Assembly: GCF_002095395.1 (NCBI RefSeq)
Contig: NZ_MJEI01000087.1
Coordinates: 22,143 to 86,142, forward strand
Direction: 5' to 3'
DNA length: 64,000 bases
From: Williamsia sp. 1135
GTDB taxonomy: Bacteria; Actinomycetota; Actinomycetes; Mycobacteriales; Mycobacteriaceae
Of this stretch, positions 11,380 to 21,034 are shown in pieces. Position 1 is the first letter of the stretch; each line of letters opens with the position of its first letter. The notes beneath the pieces were generated by a model. It was given only the letters and a program-made list of their open reading frames with translations, had not been told where the DNA came from and did not search any database. The position numbers and the translations under genes are program-made.

Positions 11380-12609
11380 GTGCTCGATTTCATTTACTGG
11401 CCGGTCTCGGCCATCATGTGGGTATGGTACGAGGCGTTCAGCTTCCTGCTGCCCAACTCACCGGGTGGCGACGGCATCGCCTGGGCCCTGTCGGTGGTGT
11501 TCCTGGTCTTCACCCTCCGCGCGATTCTCTACAAGCCGTTCGTGAAGCAGATCCGCACCACGCGGAAGATGCAAGAAATTCAGCCGCAGATGCAGGCGAT
11601 CCGTAAGAAGTACGGCAAGGATCGCGTGAAGATGACCGAGGAGATGCAGAAGCTCCAGAAGGAGCACGGGTTCAATCCCCTGCTCGGATGTCTGCCGATG
11701 CTCGCTCAGATCCCGGTCTTCATCGGCTTGTTCCACGTGCTGCGCTCGTTCAACCGGATGGGCACGGGTTTCGGTCAGTTGGGAATGACGGCCGAAGAAA
11801 CCCGGTCGTACGGGAACTACATCTTCAACGTCGATCAGGTCCAGAATTTCTTGGACGCCCGACTCTTCGGCGTCCCCCTGTCGTCGTACATCATCCAGCC
11901 GACCTCGGAGTGGGTCGCATTCAGCCCTCCCGGCGTGCCGGTCGACTTCACCCGGCTGAACATCATCATCCTGGTGATCCCGCTCGTGATCATCTCGTCG
12001 ATCGCGACGCACATGAACTCGAGGGCTTCCGTGGCCCGGCAGAGCGAAGCCGCCATGGAGAACCCGCAGACGCGCATCATGAACAACCTCGCGTTATACG
12101 TGTTCCCTCTGGGCATCCTCGTCTCAGGCGCCTTCTTCCCCGTGGCGATCCTTCTCTACTGGGTCTCGAACAACCTCTGGACCTATGTGCAGCAGCACAT
12201 CGTCTTCGGAAACATCGAGAAGGAAGAAGAGGCCCAAAAGGCCGCCAAACTCGAGAAGCGTTCCAACAACGCACCGAAGCCCGGCGCGAAGCCTCAGGCG
12301 GCGAAGGCGGTCACGACCAAGCCCAAGCCGGGGGCAAAGCCGACCGATACCTCGAAGACGGCAGGCACCTCGAAGACGGCAGGCAAGTCAGGGTCGCAAC
12401 GGGTGGACATCACCAAGGGTGACGCGTCAGCAGCTGATGCAGATACTTCGTCAGAGGACTCGGAGGAGACGACCACGTCTTCAGAGAAGCCGAAGGCAAG
12501 CGGCTCTCCGAGTTCCAATGGCGCGAAGAAACCGACAGGCGGACGTCCGGCCACAGGGCCCGGCGGGGCACGCGGCGGCAACCAGCAACGACGTAAGAAG
12601 CGGCGCTGA
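11380..12609 (+). CDS. yidC: membrane protein insertase YidC
   Basis: Oxa1/Alb3-family insertase of the cytoplasmic membrane, 409 residues, starting with GTG 11380. Hydrophobic segments lie near 5-30, 35-55, 95-115, 180-210 and 235-265. The cytosolic hairpin [16 protein letters not shown] and the segment [21 protein letters not shown] are characteristic. The C-terminal ~130 residues are a Lys/Ala/Pro/Ser/Gly-rich tail ending in RRKKRR, typical of actinobacterial YidC, where it may contact ribosomes. It lacks the large periplasmic domain of proteobacterial YidC. Confidence 0.95.
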   Translation: MLDFIYWPVSAIMWVWYEAFSFLLPNSPGGDGIAWALSVVFLVFTLRAILYKPFVKQIRTTRKMQEIQPQMQAIRKKYGKDRVKMTEEMQKLQKEHGFNPLLGCLPMLAQIPVFIGLFHVLRSFNRMGTGFGQLGMTAEETRSYGNYIFNVDQVQNFLDARLFGVPLSSYIIQPTSEWVAFSPPGVPVDFTRLNIIILVIPLVIISSIATHMNSRASVARQSEAAMENPQTRIMNNLALYVFPLGILVSGAFFPVAILLYWVSNNLWTYVQQHIVFGNIEKEEEAQKAAKLEKRSNNAPKPGAKPQAAKAVTTKPKPGAKPTDTSKTAGTSKTAGKSGSQRVDITKGDASAADADTSSEDSEETTTSSEKPKASGSPSSNGAKKPTGGRPATGPGGARGGNQQRRKKRR

Positions 12610-12656
12610 CCCATGACAGGTCAGTACCCAGATGAGTGCAAAGCGAGGGATGTTCG

Positions 12657-13271
12657 ATGAGTGCAGAGACCAAGGATGCGGTGGTCGAGGAATTGATCGA
12701 CGAGTCGGCAGCGGAGGAACAGGCGACCGAAGCGCCGGCGAACGGTGAGGTATCCGACGCCGACTCCACCGCAGACGATGCGGACTCGGACGATTCGGGT
12801 CTGACCGATGAGGAGCGGCTGGTCGAAGAAGGCGAGATCGCGGGTGACTACCTCGAGCAGTTGCTCGACGTCTTGGACTTCGACGGTGACATCGATCTGG
12901 ACGTCGACGGTGACCGAGCGATCGTCAGCATCGACGGCGGATCGGACCTCGTGAAGTTGGTGGGCAAGAACGGCGAGATTCTCGACGCCCTCCAAGAGCT
13001 GACGCGGCTGGCCGTCCAACGGACCACCGGCGACCGGAGTCGGTTGATGCTCGACGTCGCGCGGTGGCGGGCTGATCGTCGCGAGCGGCTCGCGCGGTTG
13101 GGCAACGAAGTCGCTGAGCGTGTGCGCGATGGCGGAGAGCGCGAAGAGCTCGACCCGATGTCCCCGTTCGAGCGGAAGATCGTGCACGACGCGGTTGCAG
13201 CTGTCGACGGGGTCTACTCCGAGAGCGAGGGCACCGAGCCCAATCGACGAGTCGTTGTCCTCAAGGGCTGA
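12657..13271 (+). CDS. khpB: Jag/KhpB-family RNA-binding protein (KH-R3H)
   Basis: 204 residues. An acidic N-terminus (about 1-60) precedes a KH-like domain carrying VGKNGEILDALQELTRLAV and a C-terminal R3H domain with the R-x3-H motif in PFERKIVHDAV. Family members bind RNA and, in firmicutes, influence cell elongation. The start is ATG 12657 (MSAETKDAVVEEL) after GCGAGGGA; an upstream in-frame ATG at 12636 lacks a ribosome-binding site. It ends the yidC cluster and is followed by a strong hairpin. Confidence 0.92.
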   Translation: MSAETKDAVVEELIDESAAEEQATEAPANGEVSDADSTADDADSDDSGLTDEERLVEEGEIAGDYLEQLLDVLDFDGDIDLDVDGDRAIVSIDGGSDLVKLVGKNGEILDALQELTRLAVQRTTGDRSRLMLDVARWRADRRERLARLGNEVAERVRDGGEREELDPMSPFERKIVHDAVAAVDGVYSESEGTEPNRRVVVLKG

Positions 13272-13289
13272 ATCGCACAACTGACGCAA

Positions 13290-13317
13290 TGGGCCCCGGC
13301 GGTGTCGCCGGGGCCCA
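13290..13317 (+). terminator. perfect 12-bp hairpin after khpB
   Basis: TGGGCCCCGGCG and CGCCGGGGCCCA pair perfectly around the loop GTGT. There is no clear T-run, as is common in actinobacterial terminators. It separates the rpmH-khpB cluster from rsmG-parAB. Confidence 0.8.
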
Positions 13318-13396
13318 CTGCTATCTCCAGGCATAGTTACACGAGTGTTGTTTACCGGCCGATCCGGGTTCCCGGGGCGGACGAAGGTGCAAGTGA

Positions 13397-13412
13397 TGTT
13401 TCACGTGAAACG
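13397..13412. other. parS site 1 (upstream of rsmG)
   Basis: TGTTTCACGTGAAACG contains the perfect 14-bp parS palindrome GTTTCACGTGAAAC (13398-13411), with one mismatch from the 16-bp consensus at the last base. It lies 10 bp before the rsmG start codon, overlapping its leader. ParB encoded at 15,088 should bind it. Confidence 0.93.
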
Positions 13413-13421
13413 GAGGACCGG

Positions 13422-14087
13422 ATGACCGCTGAGTTCGAGGGCGAGGGTGGGGACCAACTCCGGGCTGCCGCGGTGTCGGTATTCGCCGACCGTCTACCGA
13501 TGGCCGAGAAATACTGGGAGGCGCTGGCGAACGCCGGTGTCGAACGCGGCTTGATCGGACCCCGGGAGGTGGACCGACTCTGGGGACGGCACATTCTGAA
13601 TTGCGCCGTGATCGCCGAGATCCTTGCGGATGGCGAGACGGTGGTAGACATCGGCAGCGGTGCCGGACTGCCGGGTGTCGCGGTTGCGATCGCAAAGCCT
13701 GGTGTCGAGATGACTCTGGTCGAACCTCTGCTTCGCCGTGCGACGTTCCTCGAAGAGGTCGTGGCCGAACTCGGTATCGATGTCAGGGTCATCCGTGGAC
13801 GTGCCGAGGAGAAGGCCGTCGTGAAGGCGGCCGGCCGCGCCGACGTCGTCACGTCGCGTGCGGTGGCTCCGCTCGATCGGCTGGGTAAGTGGTCCGCTCC
13901 CCTGTTACGGCCTGGCGGTCGGTTGGTTGCCATCAAAGGCTCGTCGGCGTCCGAGGAGATCACCACCCACCTTGGGACGCTGGGTCGAATCGGATTGTCG
14001 GGTCTGCGCGTCGAACAATGCGGGACCTCCACGCTCGCGACTCCCACAACTGTGGTGTTGGCGACGCGGGTTGGTGGTCGTCGGTGA
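13422..14087 (+). CDS. rsmG: 16S rRNA (guanine-N7) methyltransferase RsmG
   Basis: SAM-dependent methylation of G527 (E. coli numbering) of 16S rRNA; 221 residues. The Rossmann motif is VVDIGSGAGLPGVAVAI, followed by VTSRAVAPLDRLGKW. ATG 13422 follows GGAGG at 13412-13416. The frame continues upstream through the parS palindrome, but that part is not RsmG sequence. Loss of this gene gives low-level streptomycin resistance in other bacteria. It is followed by parA at 44 bp. Confidence 0.94.
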   Translation: MTAEFEGEGGDQLRAAAVSVFADRLPMAEKYWEALANAGVERGLIGPREVDRLWGRHILNCAVIAEILADGETVVDIGSGAGLPGVAVAIAKPGVEMTLVEPLLRRATFLEEVVAELGIDVRVIRGRAEEKAVVKAAGRADVVTSRAVAPLDRLGKWSAPLLRPGGRLVAIKGSSASEEITTHLGTLGRIGLSGLRVEQCGTSTLATPTTVVLATRVGGRR

Positions 14088-14131
14088 CAGAGCGCAGAAT
14101 GTTCAGCAGGCGTAGCCGAAGGAGTGAAAGC

Positions 14132-15091
14132 GTGTCCAACGAATCGCATGTTTCACGTGAAACTGTTTCACGTGAAACCAGCGCGTACGAGGCCAGACCC
14201 CAACCACATGACGACACCCCGATCGCTGCCGCAGCAGAGCGGGCCAGCCGAGTGCTGACCCCAGGAGGTAGCGGAGCACTCCCCCGTCCGCGGCACACCC
14301 GCATCATCACCATCGCCAACCAGAAGGGTGGCGTGGGGAAGACGACGACCGCTGTGAACATGGCAGCGGCGCTCGCGGTGCACCAGCTGCGTGTTCTGGT
14401 CATCGATCTCGATCCTCAGGGCAACGCCAGTACCGCGCTGGGTGTCGACCACCGATCCGGTATCCCCTCGGTCTATGAGCTGCTGATCGGCGAGGTCGAT
14501 TTCGCCGACACAATCGTGCAGAGTTCCAGTAACGAGAACCTCTTCTGCGTTCCGGCGACACTCGATCTGGCGGGAGCGGAGATCGAACTGGTCTCGATGG
14601 TCGCCCGAGAGAATCGTCTCCGCAATGCACTCGACAAGGAGACACTCGAGAAGTACGACTTCGACTTCGTCCTCATCGACTGCCCGCCATCTCTTGGGCT
14701 GTTGACGATCAACGCGATGGTCGCCGCACGCGAGGTCATGATCCCGATCCAGTGCGAGTACTACGCGCTCGAGGGCGTCAGCCAGTTGCTGTCGAACATC
14801 AACCTCGTTCAAGCGCATCTCAACCCTGAGCTGCACGTGTCGACCGTTGTTCTCACGATGTATGACGGACGAACGAAACTTGCCGATCAAGTCGCGGAGA
14901 GTGTGCGCGAGCACTTCGGTGATCGAGTCCTGAACGCGGTCATTCCCCGGAGCGTGAAGGTGTCCGAGGCACCCGGCTACGGGACCACCATCATCGAATA
15001 TGACCCGGGTTCACGTGGAGCCATGAGCTACCTGGACGCCGGACGTGAACTCGCGCTGCGTTCGTCAAGAGAAGAGGAGGGGTGGTCGTGA
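14132..15091 (+). CDS. parA: chromosome partitioning ATPase ParA (Soj)
   Basis: Walker-type ATPase that moves ParB-parS complexes, 319 residues. The deviant Walker A is [24 protein letters not shown] and [15 protein letters not shown] follow. The chosen start is GTG 14132, 7 bases after AAGGAG (14119-14124); upstream in-frame starts at 14083 (GTG) and 14099 (ATG) lack this site. The first residues [15 protein letters not shown] are encoded by two adjacent parS palindromes, so this N-terminus is set by DNA-site function rather than protein function. The last codons overlap parB. Confidence 0.95.
   Translation: MSNESHVSRETVSRETSAYEARPQPHDDTPIAAAAERASRVLTPGGSGALPRPRHTRIITIANQKGGVGKTTTAVNMAAALAVHQLRVLVIDLDPQGNASTALGVDHRSGIPSVYELLIGEVDFADTIVQSSSNENLFCVPATLDLAGAEIELVSMVARENRLRNALDKETLEKYDFDFVLIDCPPSLGLLTINAMVAAREVMIPIQCEYYALEGVSQLLSNINLVQAHLNPELHVSTVVLTMYDGRTKLADQVAESVREHFGDRVLNAVIPRSVKVSEAPGYGTTIIEYDPGSRGAMSYLDAGRELALRSSREEEGWS
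14149..14179. other. parS sites 2 and 3, head-to-tail inside parA
   Basis: TGTTTCACGTGAAACT (14149-14164) and TGTTTCACGTGAAACC (14164-14179) share one base. Both contain the perfect 14-bp palindrome, 15 bp apart, and lie inside the first 16 codons of parA. Confidence 0.95.
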
Positions 15092-16176
15092 GCGATCCGG
15101 GTCAGGCGAACAAGGAAAGTGGCGCGGGCAAGCCGCCCGCCAAGGGTGCCGGCGCTCGGCCGACAAAACGGCAGGGCGGACTCGGTCGCGGTCTGGCAGC
15201 GCTGATCCCGACCGGACCTACAGAGGGCCCACGTATGGGCTCAGCGGCTACAGATGTGATGTTCGGTGCCGCTAACCGGCAGGTGGATCCGGAGTCGCAG
15301 AGCGCGAATGCGCCTGTGCCCACTCCCCCGACGGTGACCGATCCGCGGGGCGTCGATGAGGTCGGCGCGGTGTATCGGGAGATTCCGCCGAAGCTGATCC
15401 AGCCGAATCCGCAGCAGCCGCGCACTGCCTTCGATGAAGAAGCACTTGCGGAATTGGTGCACTCGATTCGTGAGTTCGGGCTCATGCAGCCGATCGTCGT
15501 GCGGCGGCTGGCCGAGCCGGTGGGCGACGCCGAGTACCAACTCGTCATGGGCGAGCGGCGGTGGCGTGCGAGCCAGGAAGCCGGCCTCGAGTCGATCCCA
15601 GCGATCGTTCGCGAGACCGCGGATGGCGACATGTTGCGCGACGCGCTACTGGAGAACATCCACCGGGTGCAGTTGAATCCGTTGGAAGAAGCTGCGGCGT
15701 ATCAGCAGTTGCTCGAGGAGTTCGGCGTCACCCACGATGAACTGGCGAGCCGCCTTGGTCGCTCGCGGCCGGTGATCACCAACATGATCCGACTGCTTCG
15801 TCTGCCGATCCCGGTCCAGCGTCGCGTAGCGGCCGGCGTGCTGTCCGCCGGACATGCTCGGGCATTGCTCTCGCTCGACGCAGGCGCCGATGCCCAAGAG
15901 GCGTTGGCGGCGCGGATCATCGCCGAGGGCATGTCTGTGCGTGCGACGGAGGAAGCGGTGACGCTGGCCAACCGCGGTGACGGCAAGACCACTCCTGTCT
16001 CGCCGAAGCGTAAACCGATGCAAATGCCCGGCCTTCAAGACGTCGCGGAGCGGCTGTCGGACAAGCTCGACACCCGGGTGACGGTCGCGATGGGGAAGCG
16101 AAAAGGCAAAATTACCGTCGAATTCGGGTCTGTTGGCGACCTCGAGCGGCTTGTCGAGATCATTGCGCAAAAGTGA
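15088..16176 (+). CDS. parB: chromosome partitioning protein ParB
   Basis: CTPase clamp that binds parS and spreads; 362 residues. It has a Gly/Lys-rich N-terminus with [12 protein letters not shown] (ParA-contact segment), the ParB/Srx domain with [11 protein letters not shown] and the CTP-binding [13 protein letters not shown], the helix-turn-helix around [19 protein letters not shown], and a C-terminal dimerisation region. The start GTG 15088 overlaps the parA stop (GTGA) and follows AGGAGG at 15074-15079; GTG 15082 is an alternative. Three parS sites lie 0.9-1.7 kb upstream. Confidence 0.95.
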   Translation: MSDPGQANKESGAGKPPAKGAGARPTKRQGGLGRGLAALIPTGPTEGPRMGSAATDVMFGAANRQVDPESQSANAPVPTPPTVTDPRGVDEVGAVYREIPPKLIQPNPQQPRTAFDEEALAELVHSIREFGLMQPIVVRRLAEPVGDAEYQLVMGERRWRASQEAGLESIPAIVRETADGDMLRDALLENIHRVQLNPLEEAAAYQQLLEEFGVTHDELASRLGRSRPVITNMIRLLRLPIPVQRRVAAGVLSAGHARALLSLDAGADAQEALAARIIAEGMSVRATEEAVTLANRGDGKTTPVSPKRKPMQMPGLQDVAERLSDKLDTRVTVAMGKRKGKITVEFGSVGDLERLVEIIAQK

Positions 16177-16432
16177 AAATATCGCCGCGAAATTCTGCGT
16201 ACACGAGTATGCGGCTAAAACGTCACTGTGACAAAGGGTCGTCGGCGATGGTCCCGATGTCTCCGGAACTGTTATCGGACAACACATTTCGGCCGAGTGA
16301 CCGCTCACCGCAGGCCGAGGTCCCCGATCGCATATGCTGGAGAGTGTTCAGAGCAGTTTTCGGTCGATTCGGGCGACGTGGAGATCTCAGCGGAGCCGGA
16401 GCTCGACGATTTGATGGAAAGGCGTCGGTGCC

Positions 16433-17140
16433 GTGTCGGTAACGATAGCGCCACTGACGATGGACGGATTCGAAAATCTCCCGTCGCACAGCCGACGCTG
16501 TGTTTTCTGGGAGATGGATCCGAACCTCATCCCCGACAATCCGGGCGGCGTCGCATTCGAGAGCGAGTTCGACAAAGAAGCCTGGGTCTCGATGATCCTG
16601 CTCGAGTGGGGCACGTGCGGACAGGTCGCCGTGAGCCGGACAACCGGCAAGGTGGTCGGTGCCGCGTTCTACGGTCCCCCGCGTAGCGTCCCGAGGTCTC
16701 TGCTCTTCCCCACCTCCCCGGTGTCACCGGACGCGGTGATCCTGAATTCACTGTGGGTGGACCCCGGCTATGACGACGCGGCGGCCGCACTGACACAAGC
16801 GGTGATCGTCGACCTCACCCGGCGTGGAGTCCGAGCCATCGAAGCGTTCGGCATCGTCCGGTCAGCGCACACCAGTCCGAACCAGGATCCAGAGAGTGAC
16901 GCGATCTGTGCGCGCTGCATGATCGACGCCCACTTCCTCAAAGGCGAGGGCTTCGACGTGGTGTCAGCTCATCACCGCTACCCCAGGTTGCGGCTCGCGC
17001 TCGACAACGACCTCGGCTGGAAAGCGGGCGTCGAGAGTGCGTTGGAGAAGTTGGTGGTGATGGCGGCCATCGACGTGGCGGGTCGAGAACGAACGGCCGT
17101 GCCGGTCGGATCAGCGCGCCACTTGCTCCGAGGCGAGTAG
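16433..17140 (+). CDS. GNAT-like protein, Rv3916c homologue
   Basis: 235 residues, starting at GTG 16433. The middle part resembles an acetyltransferase fold (VAVSRTTGKVVGAAFYGPP then AVILNSLWVDPGYDDAAAALTQAVI), but no catalytic residue can be assigned. Position between parB and cwlM in the same direction as parB matches M. tuberculosis Rv3916c, whose function I do not know. Its 3' end overlaps the convergent cwlM by 30 bp. The 256 bp upstream hold no recognisable gene. Confidence 0.85.
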   Translation: MSVTIAPLTMDGFENLPSHSRRCVFWEMDPNLIPDNPGGVAFESEFDKEAWVSMILLEWGTCGQVAVSRTTGKVVGAAFYGPPRSVPRSLLFPTSPVSPDAVILNSLWVDPGYDDAAAALTQAVIVDLTRRGVRAIEAFGIVRSAHTSPNQDPESDAICARCMIDAHFLKGEGFDVVSAHHRYPRLRLALDNDLGWKAGVESALEKLVVMAAIDVAGRERTAVPVGSARHLLRGE

Positions 17141-18280
17141 TTCGGCGAACGTGTAGGTCCCGGTGGGTTGATCGTCTCGGCCCAGGAGGTAGAGACGTTT
17201 GACGGCCACCAAGATCGCCTCGGCAATGGTGTCGCGGACCGCCGGATCACTCAGTTGGGTCGCATCGTGAAGATTGCTGATGTAACCGATGTCGAGCTGG
17301 ACGGCGGGCATCTGACTGCGGCGGAGGATGTCCCACGTGCGCTCGTGCGAACGACAGTCCCGCAGGTCTGTCCGGGCGACGATCTCGCGCTGGATGAAAC
17401 CCGACAGTGAACGGCCGATGGTCGACGAGGAGCCATGGGTGGTCCCGTAATGGAAACTGGCCACACCGCTCGCGCGACTGTTCGGGTAATGCGCGCACCT
17501 GAGGGCGATCAGCAGATCTGCGCCGATGGCGTTTGCGGTACCGGCGCGCTCTTCGTCGGTGGGGTTCTCGTGTTCCCGACGAGATACAAAGGTCTCCATC
17601 CCGGCGGCGGTCATCCGGCCTACCAGGCGATCACTGAGATCCCACAGAATCTCGGCCTCGATGGCGGATTCGGCATCGGGGTGGTCGCCGCCGGAGCCCG
17701 GATCGATGACAATCCGTTTACCCGACAGCTGAGGTCCGCGGCGGCGGACGTGCTCTTCTTCACGGATCGCATGGGGCGAGCCACCGGTGACCCGGGTACC
17801 GAGTTGCTTGAGGGACCGTAGCGTCGCCGGGCCGCAGATGCCGTCCGGATTGAGTCCGTAGTCGCCCTGATAGTTCCGCAGGGCGTTGTGGGTGTCGACG
17901 TCGAAGTGCCCGTCGACGAGGCCGGTGTAGAAACCCAGGTTCTGGAGACGGGACTGCAGTGTTGCGACGTCGTCACCGTGCATGGGCGCCGAGGTGAGGT
18001 AGCACAATACCCGCGCACCCAGGCGGTATGAGGATTCGCGAAGCGCTCCGAAGGTGGCCGGGCCGACGATCCCGTCGACGAGCAGTCCGCGCTGCTGCTG
18101 AAACGCGCGCACCGCTTGATCGGTCTCGGCGTCGAACACGGCCTCGGGCAGGGCCCAGCCGTTGGAGTCCACGAGCCGGCCTGTCGGCAATTGAGCGTCG
18201 GTCAGGAAGCCCTGACCAGTGAGGATGGCACGTATCTCGGCAACTGCCGACCCGTGGTCTCCCAACCGGTACAACGGCAT
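17111..18280 (-). CDS. cwlM: CwlM-like peptidoglycan synthesis regulator (amidase fold, degenerate)
   Basis: 389 residues: two peptidoglycan-binding repeats (about 1-85 and 95-165) and an Amidase_3 domain (about 185-365). The zinc-ligand motif of active amidases, IDPGHGG, reads IDPGSGG here, and the later SLHAN-type motif reads LRCAHYPN, so ligands are lost. M. tuberculosis CwlM is likewise non-enzymatic in its main role: PknB-phosphorylated CwlM activates MurA. The C-terminal tail PTGTYTFAELL has Thr373, Thr375 and Thr377 in the region where the M. tuberculosis protein is phosphorylated. The gene order trxB-trxA-cwlM, all leftward, matches that species. Confidence 0.92.
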   Translation of the reverse strand: MPLYRLGDHGSAVAEIRAILTGQGFLTDAQLPTGRLVDSNGWALPEAVFDAETDQAVRAFQQQRGLLVDGIVGPATFGALRESSYRLGARVLCYLTSAPMHGDDVATLQSRLQNLGFYTGLVDGHFDVDTHNALRNYQGDYGLNPDGICGPATLRSLKQLGTRVTGGSPHAIREEEHVRRRGPQLSGKRIVIDPGSGGDHPDAESAIEAEILWDLSDRLVGRMTAAGMETFVSRREHENPTDEERAGTANAIGADLLIALRCAHYPNSRASGVASFHYGTTHGSSSTIGRSLSGFIQREIVARTDLRDCRSHERTWDILRRSQMPAVQLDIGYISNLHDATQLSDPAVRDTIAEAILVAVKRLYLLGRDDQPTGTYTFAELLASEQVAR

Positions 18281-18484
18281 CGCTTGGCCTTCCTTCTAGC
18301 AATCGGTAGCGCGTGGTCGGCGGGTACCCAGGGTGCCTCGTCGGCCCCAGTCCGCACCCGAACTAGCTAAGAGTGTCTCAGCAATGACCCTCGGGAGCCA
18401 ATACGGCCAGGCACCAGTTTGGTGACCTTTGAGATCAGGAGACTGGTGTCTGGCCGCGGTGGTGAGTGGCGGTGCGCCGGTGCG

Positions 18485-18817
18485 CTACTTGCCGAGAACT
18501 CCGTCGAGTTCGCGGAGAAGTGCTGCCTTGCCCTTGGCGCCGACGATAGTCTTGGTCGGTTTGCCGTCTTCGAACAGGATCATGGTCGGGATCGACATGA
18601 TCTGGAAATCCCTTGCGACGTTGGGGTTCTGGTCCACGTCGAGCTTCGCGATGGTGAGCTTTTCGGAGTTCTCACCAGCGATCTCCTCGAGGACGGGGGC
18701 GACCATCTTGCAGGGTCCACACCAGGTTGCCCAGAAGTCGACCAGGACCGGTTTGCCGGCTCCCAGCACCTCTTCTTTGAACGTGGCGTCGGTGACGGCG
18801 ACGGTGTTGTCTCCCAT
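18485..18817 (-). CDS. trxA: thioredoxin
   Basis: 110-residue thioredoxin with the active site WATWCGPCK and the cis-proline segment [11 protein letters not shown]. It reduces protein disulfides using TrxB, encoded 64 bp upstream. The start is ATG 18817 ([13 protein letters not shown]), preceded by AAGGAG; the frame is open upstream but those residues are unrelated. Orthologue of mycobacterial TrxC by synteny. Confidence 0.95.
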   Translation of the reverse strand: MGDNTVAVTDATFKEEVLGAGKPVLVDFWATWCGPCKMVAPVLEEIAGENSEKLTIAKLDVDQNPNVARDFQIMSIPTMILFEDGKPTKTIVGAKGKAALLRELDGVLGK

Positions 18818-18881
18818 TTTTGTTCTCCTTTTCACACGTGGTCGAGGTCCGTTCGGATGAACGGAAGTGGGTGGTTCGGGG

Positions 18882-19868
18882 TCAGACCTGCACGCCGGCG
18901 GCCTCGGGCACCTCGGCGGGCGCGATGTCGGCTTGATCGGCGAGCCAGCGCTCGGCGTCGATCGCAGCCGCACATCCGGAGCCGGCCGCGGTGATGGCCT
19001 GACGGTAGGTGTGGTCGACCAGGTCCCCAGACGCGAAAACGCCTGGCAGCGAGGTGTACGTGCTGCGTCCCTGCACCCTCACGTAGCCCTCGGAATCAAG
19101 GTCGACCTGGCCCTTGACCAGGGCGCTGCGTGGGTCATGGCCGATCGCGACGAACATGCCGGTCACATCGATGGTCGACGTGGCGCCGGTGACGGTGTCG
19201 ACGAGCTCGAGACCGGTGACCGAAGTCTCCCCCAGCACCTTGCCGATGGTGGCGTTGGTGACGAAACGGATCTTGTCGTTGGCGCGGGCGCGCTCGAGCA
19301 TGATCTTCGAGGCCCGGAACTCTTCGCGCCGGTGGATGACGGTGACGCTACGGGCGAACTTCGTCAGGAAGGTCGCCTCCTCCATCGCGGAGTCGCCGCC
19401 GCCGATGACGGCGATGTCCTGATCGCGGAAGAAGAAGCCATCACAGGTTGCACAGGCCGACACACCGCGGCCCAGCAGGTCCTGCTCCCCCGGGATGTCG
19501 AGGTAACGAGCTGCGGCGCCCATCGCGAGGATGACGGACTTCGCGCGGAAGGTCTCGCCGCCGGCGTCCACCTCTTTGATCTCACCGGAGAGCCGGACCG
19601 CGTCCACGTCGTCCATGCGCAGGTCGGCACCGAAACGGATCGCCTGCTCGCGCATTTCTTCCATCAGTTCAGGGCCCTGGATTCCCTTCTGGAACCCGGG
19701 AAAGTTCTCCACCTCGGTCGTGGTCATCAACGCCCCACCGAACTGGGTGCCCTCGAAGACAACAGGCGACAGCTCGGCGCGTGCCGCGTAGACGGCGGCG
19801 GTGTATCCGGCCGGTCCCGATCCGACGATGATGACGTCGTGGACGGTGTCGGTTCCTGGTGCGCTCAT
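18882..19868 (-). CDS. trxB: thioredoxin reductase
   Basis: 328-residue NADPH- and FAD-dependent enzyme that reduces thioredoxin. The FAD motif [10 protein letters not shown] is at the N-terminus, the redox pair is CATC in [11 protein letters not shown], the NADPH motif is [10 protein letters not shown], and [12 protein letters not shown] is the C-terminal FAD segment. It is co-directional with trxA and cwlM. In related species this pair is under oxidative-stress sigma factors; I could not identify a specific promoter in the 227 bp upstream. Confidence 0.95.
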   Translation of the reverse strand: MSAPGTDTVHDVIIVGSGPAGYTAAVYAARAELSPVVFEGTQFGGALMTTTEVENFPGFQKGIQGPELMEEMREQAIRFGADLRMDDVDAVRLSGEIKEVDAGGETFRAKSVILAMGAAARYLDIPGEQDLLGRGVSACATCDGFFFRDQDIAVIGGGDSAMEEATFLTKFARSVTVIHRREEFRASKIMLERARANDKIRFVTNATIGKVLGETSVTGLELVDTVTGATSTIDVTGMFVAIGHDPRSALVKGQVDLDSEGYVRVQGRSTYTSLPGVFASGDLVDHTYRQAITAAGSGCAAAIDAERWLADQADIAPAEVPEAAGVQV

Positions 19869-20095
19869 CGGTGCTCCACTTTCCTATCTGGGTATTCTGG
19901 CCTGGGCTTTTGTGCCGCGAGCAGATGATCCGGGGTCGGCATCTGGTCTGGTCGTGTCTGATTCTCTACCCGCGATGGATAACACCAGCGTAAGGGGATC
20001 TGTTCCCGCACCACAGTGTGGCGGCGGAACACTGTGGCAGCAGAACACCGGGGCGGCGGCTGACGCTGTGGATGCACTCAGCTGCGTCAGGCACC

Positions 20096-21034
20096 ATGGA
20101 GTGCATGTCTTCGACGTCCCTGCGCCGGCTTGGCGCTCCACGCGCGATGTCCGCGACCGGCGGGTGGGTGCGATCACTGGTGTGGTCGGCACTGCTGGTG
20201 GCGCTGATGGCCGGCGTCTACCTGATCGCGGTCCAGACGCCCTGGGGGCAAAACCTGGACCAGCGGGCCTTTCTGACCTTGAGAGGTACCGGAGCCACCG
20301 CGGACGTCCCGCACGTCGTCGGCCTGGGCTCGGTGACCGACGTTCGACTCTGGTTGGTCTCGATCGTGGCCATCGTCGGACTCGGACTCTGGGCCGGACG
20401 CCGACTGAGTATCGTCCCGCTGCTGGCCCTTCCGGTCGTCGCGATCTTGATCACCCAATTCTTGCGAGACGAACTGCTGACCCGGGCGGACTTCGATGGA
20501 TTCTCTTGGGCCACGAACACCTTCCCCAGCGGGCACGCCGCTGCAGCCGCGGGGTGTGTTGCGGCGATCGTGCGCGCCGCGCCGCGCCGGATCGCTCCGT
20601 TGCTGGCCGTGGCCGGGGTGGGGTGGCTGACGCTGGTGAGCCAAGACCTGATGGTGTGGGGATGGCACCGGCCGAGCGACCTGCTGGGCTCGATTCTGTT
20701 GGCCGCCGCACTGATGCACCTGGTGCCGGGAGCCGCGGACGGGGCGGGCAGGGGTGCGACGATGCGGAGTCGGGCATTGACCGCCGCGCTGACGGCATCG
20801 GCAGCCGCTGTCGGTCCCCTGCTGTGGGCGGTCGCCACCGATCATCTCGCCGTGGCGCCCGTCGGTCTCGTGGCCGCTGTGGCGATGGCCTCACTGATTG
20901 CCGATGGTGGTCCGGCTGATGGTCGCAGGGTTTCCCGTATCGCACGCGGCACCGACCACGAGCGCGTCGAACCGTCCGATCGTGCCCGTGGCCAGCAATA
21001 TCACCGTGGACGGCTCACCGCCGGTATCGAGTGA
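20096..21034 (+). CDS. PAP2-superfamily membrane phosphatase
   Basis: About 312 residues with several hydrophobic helices (starting WVRSLVWSALLVALMAGVYL). The phosphatase signature is partial: motif 2 is intact (TFPSGHAAA), motif 3 reads SQDLMVWGWHRPSD, with His and Asp but Gln in place of Arg, and motif 1 is not clear. It may act on undecaprenyl or phosphatidyl phosphates; substrate unknown. Starts at ATG 20096 or 20105 are possible. The last ~48 codons overlap the convergent anti-sigma gene by 144 bp, so the true C-terminus deserves checking. It is divergent from trxB. Confidence 0.78.
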   Translation: MECMSSTSLRRLGAPRAMSATGGWVRSLVWSALLVALMAGVYLIAVQTPWGQNLDQRAFLTLRGTGATADVPHVVGLGSVTDVRLWLVSIVAIVGLGLWAGRRLSIVPLLALPVVAILITQFLRDELLTRADFDGFSWATNTFPSGHAAAAAGCVAAIVRAAPRRIAPLLAVAGVGWLTLVSQDLMVWGWHRPSDLLGSILLAAALMHLVPGAADGAGRGATMRSRALTAALTASAAAVGPLLWAVATDHLAVAPVGLVAAVAMASLIADGGPADGRRVSRIARGTDHERVEPSDRARGQQYHRGRLTAGIE

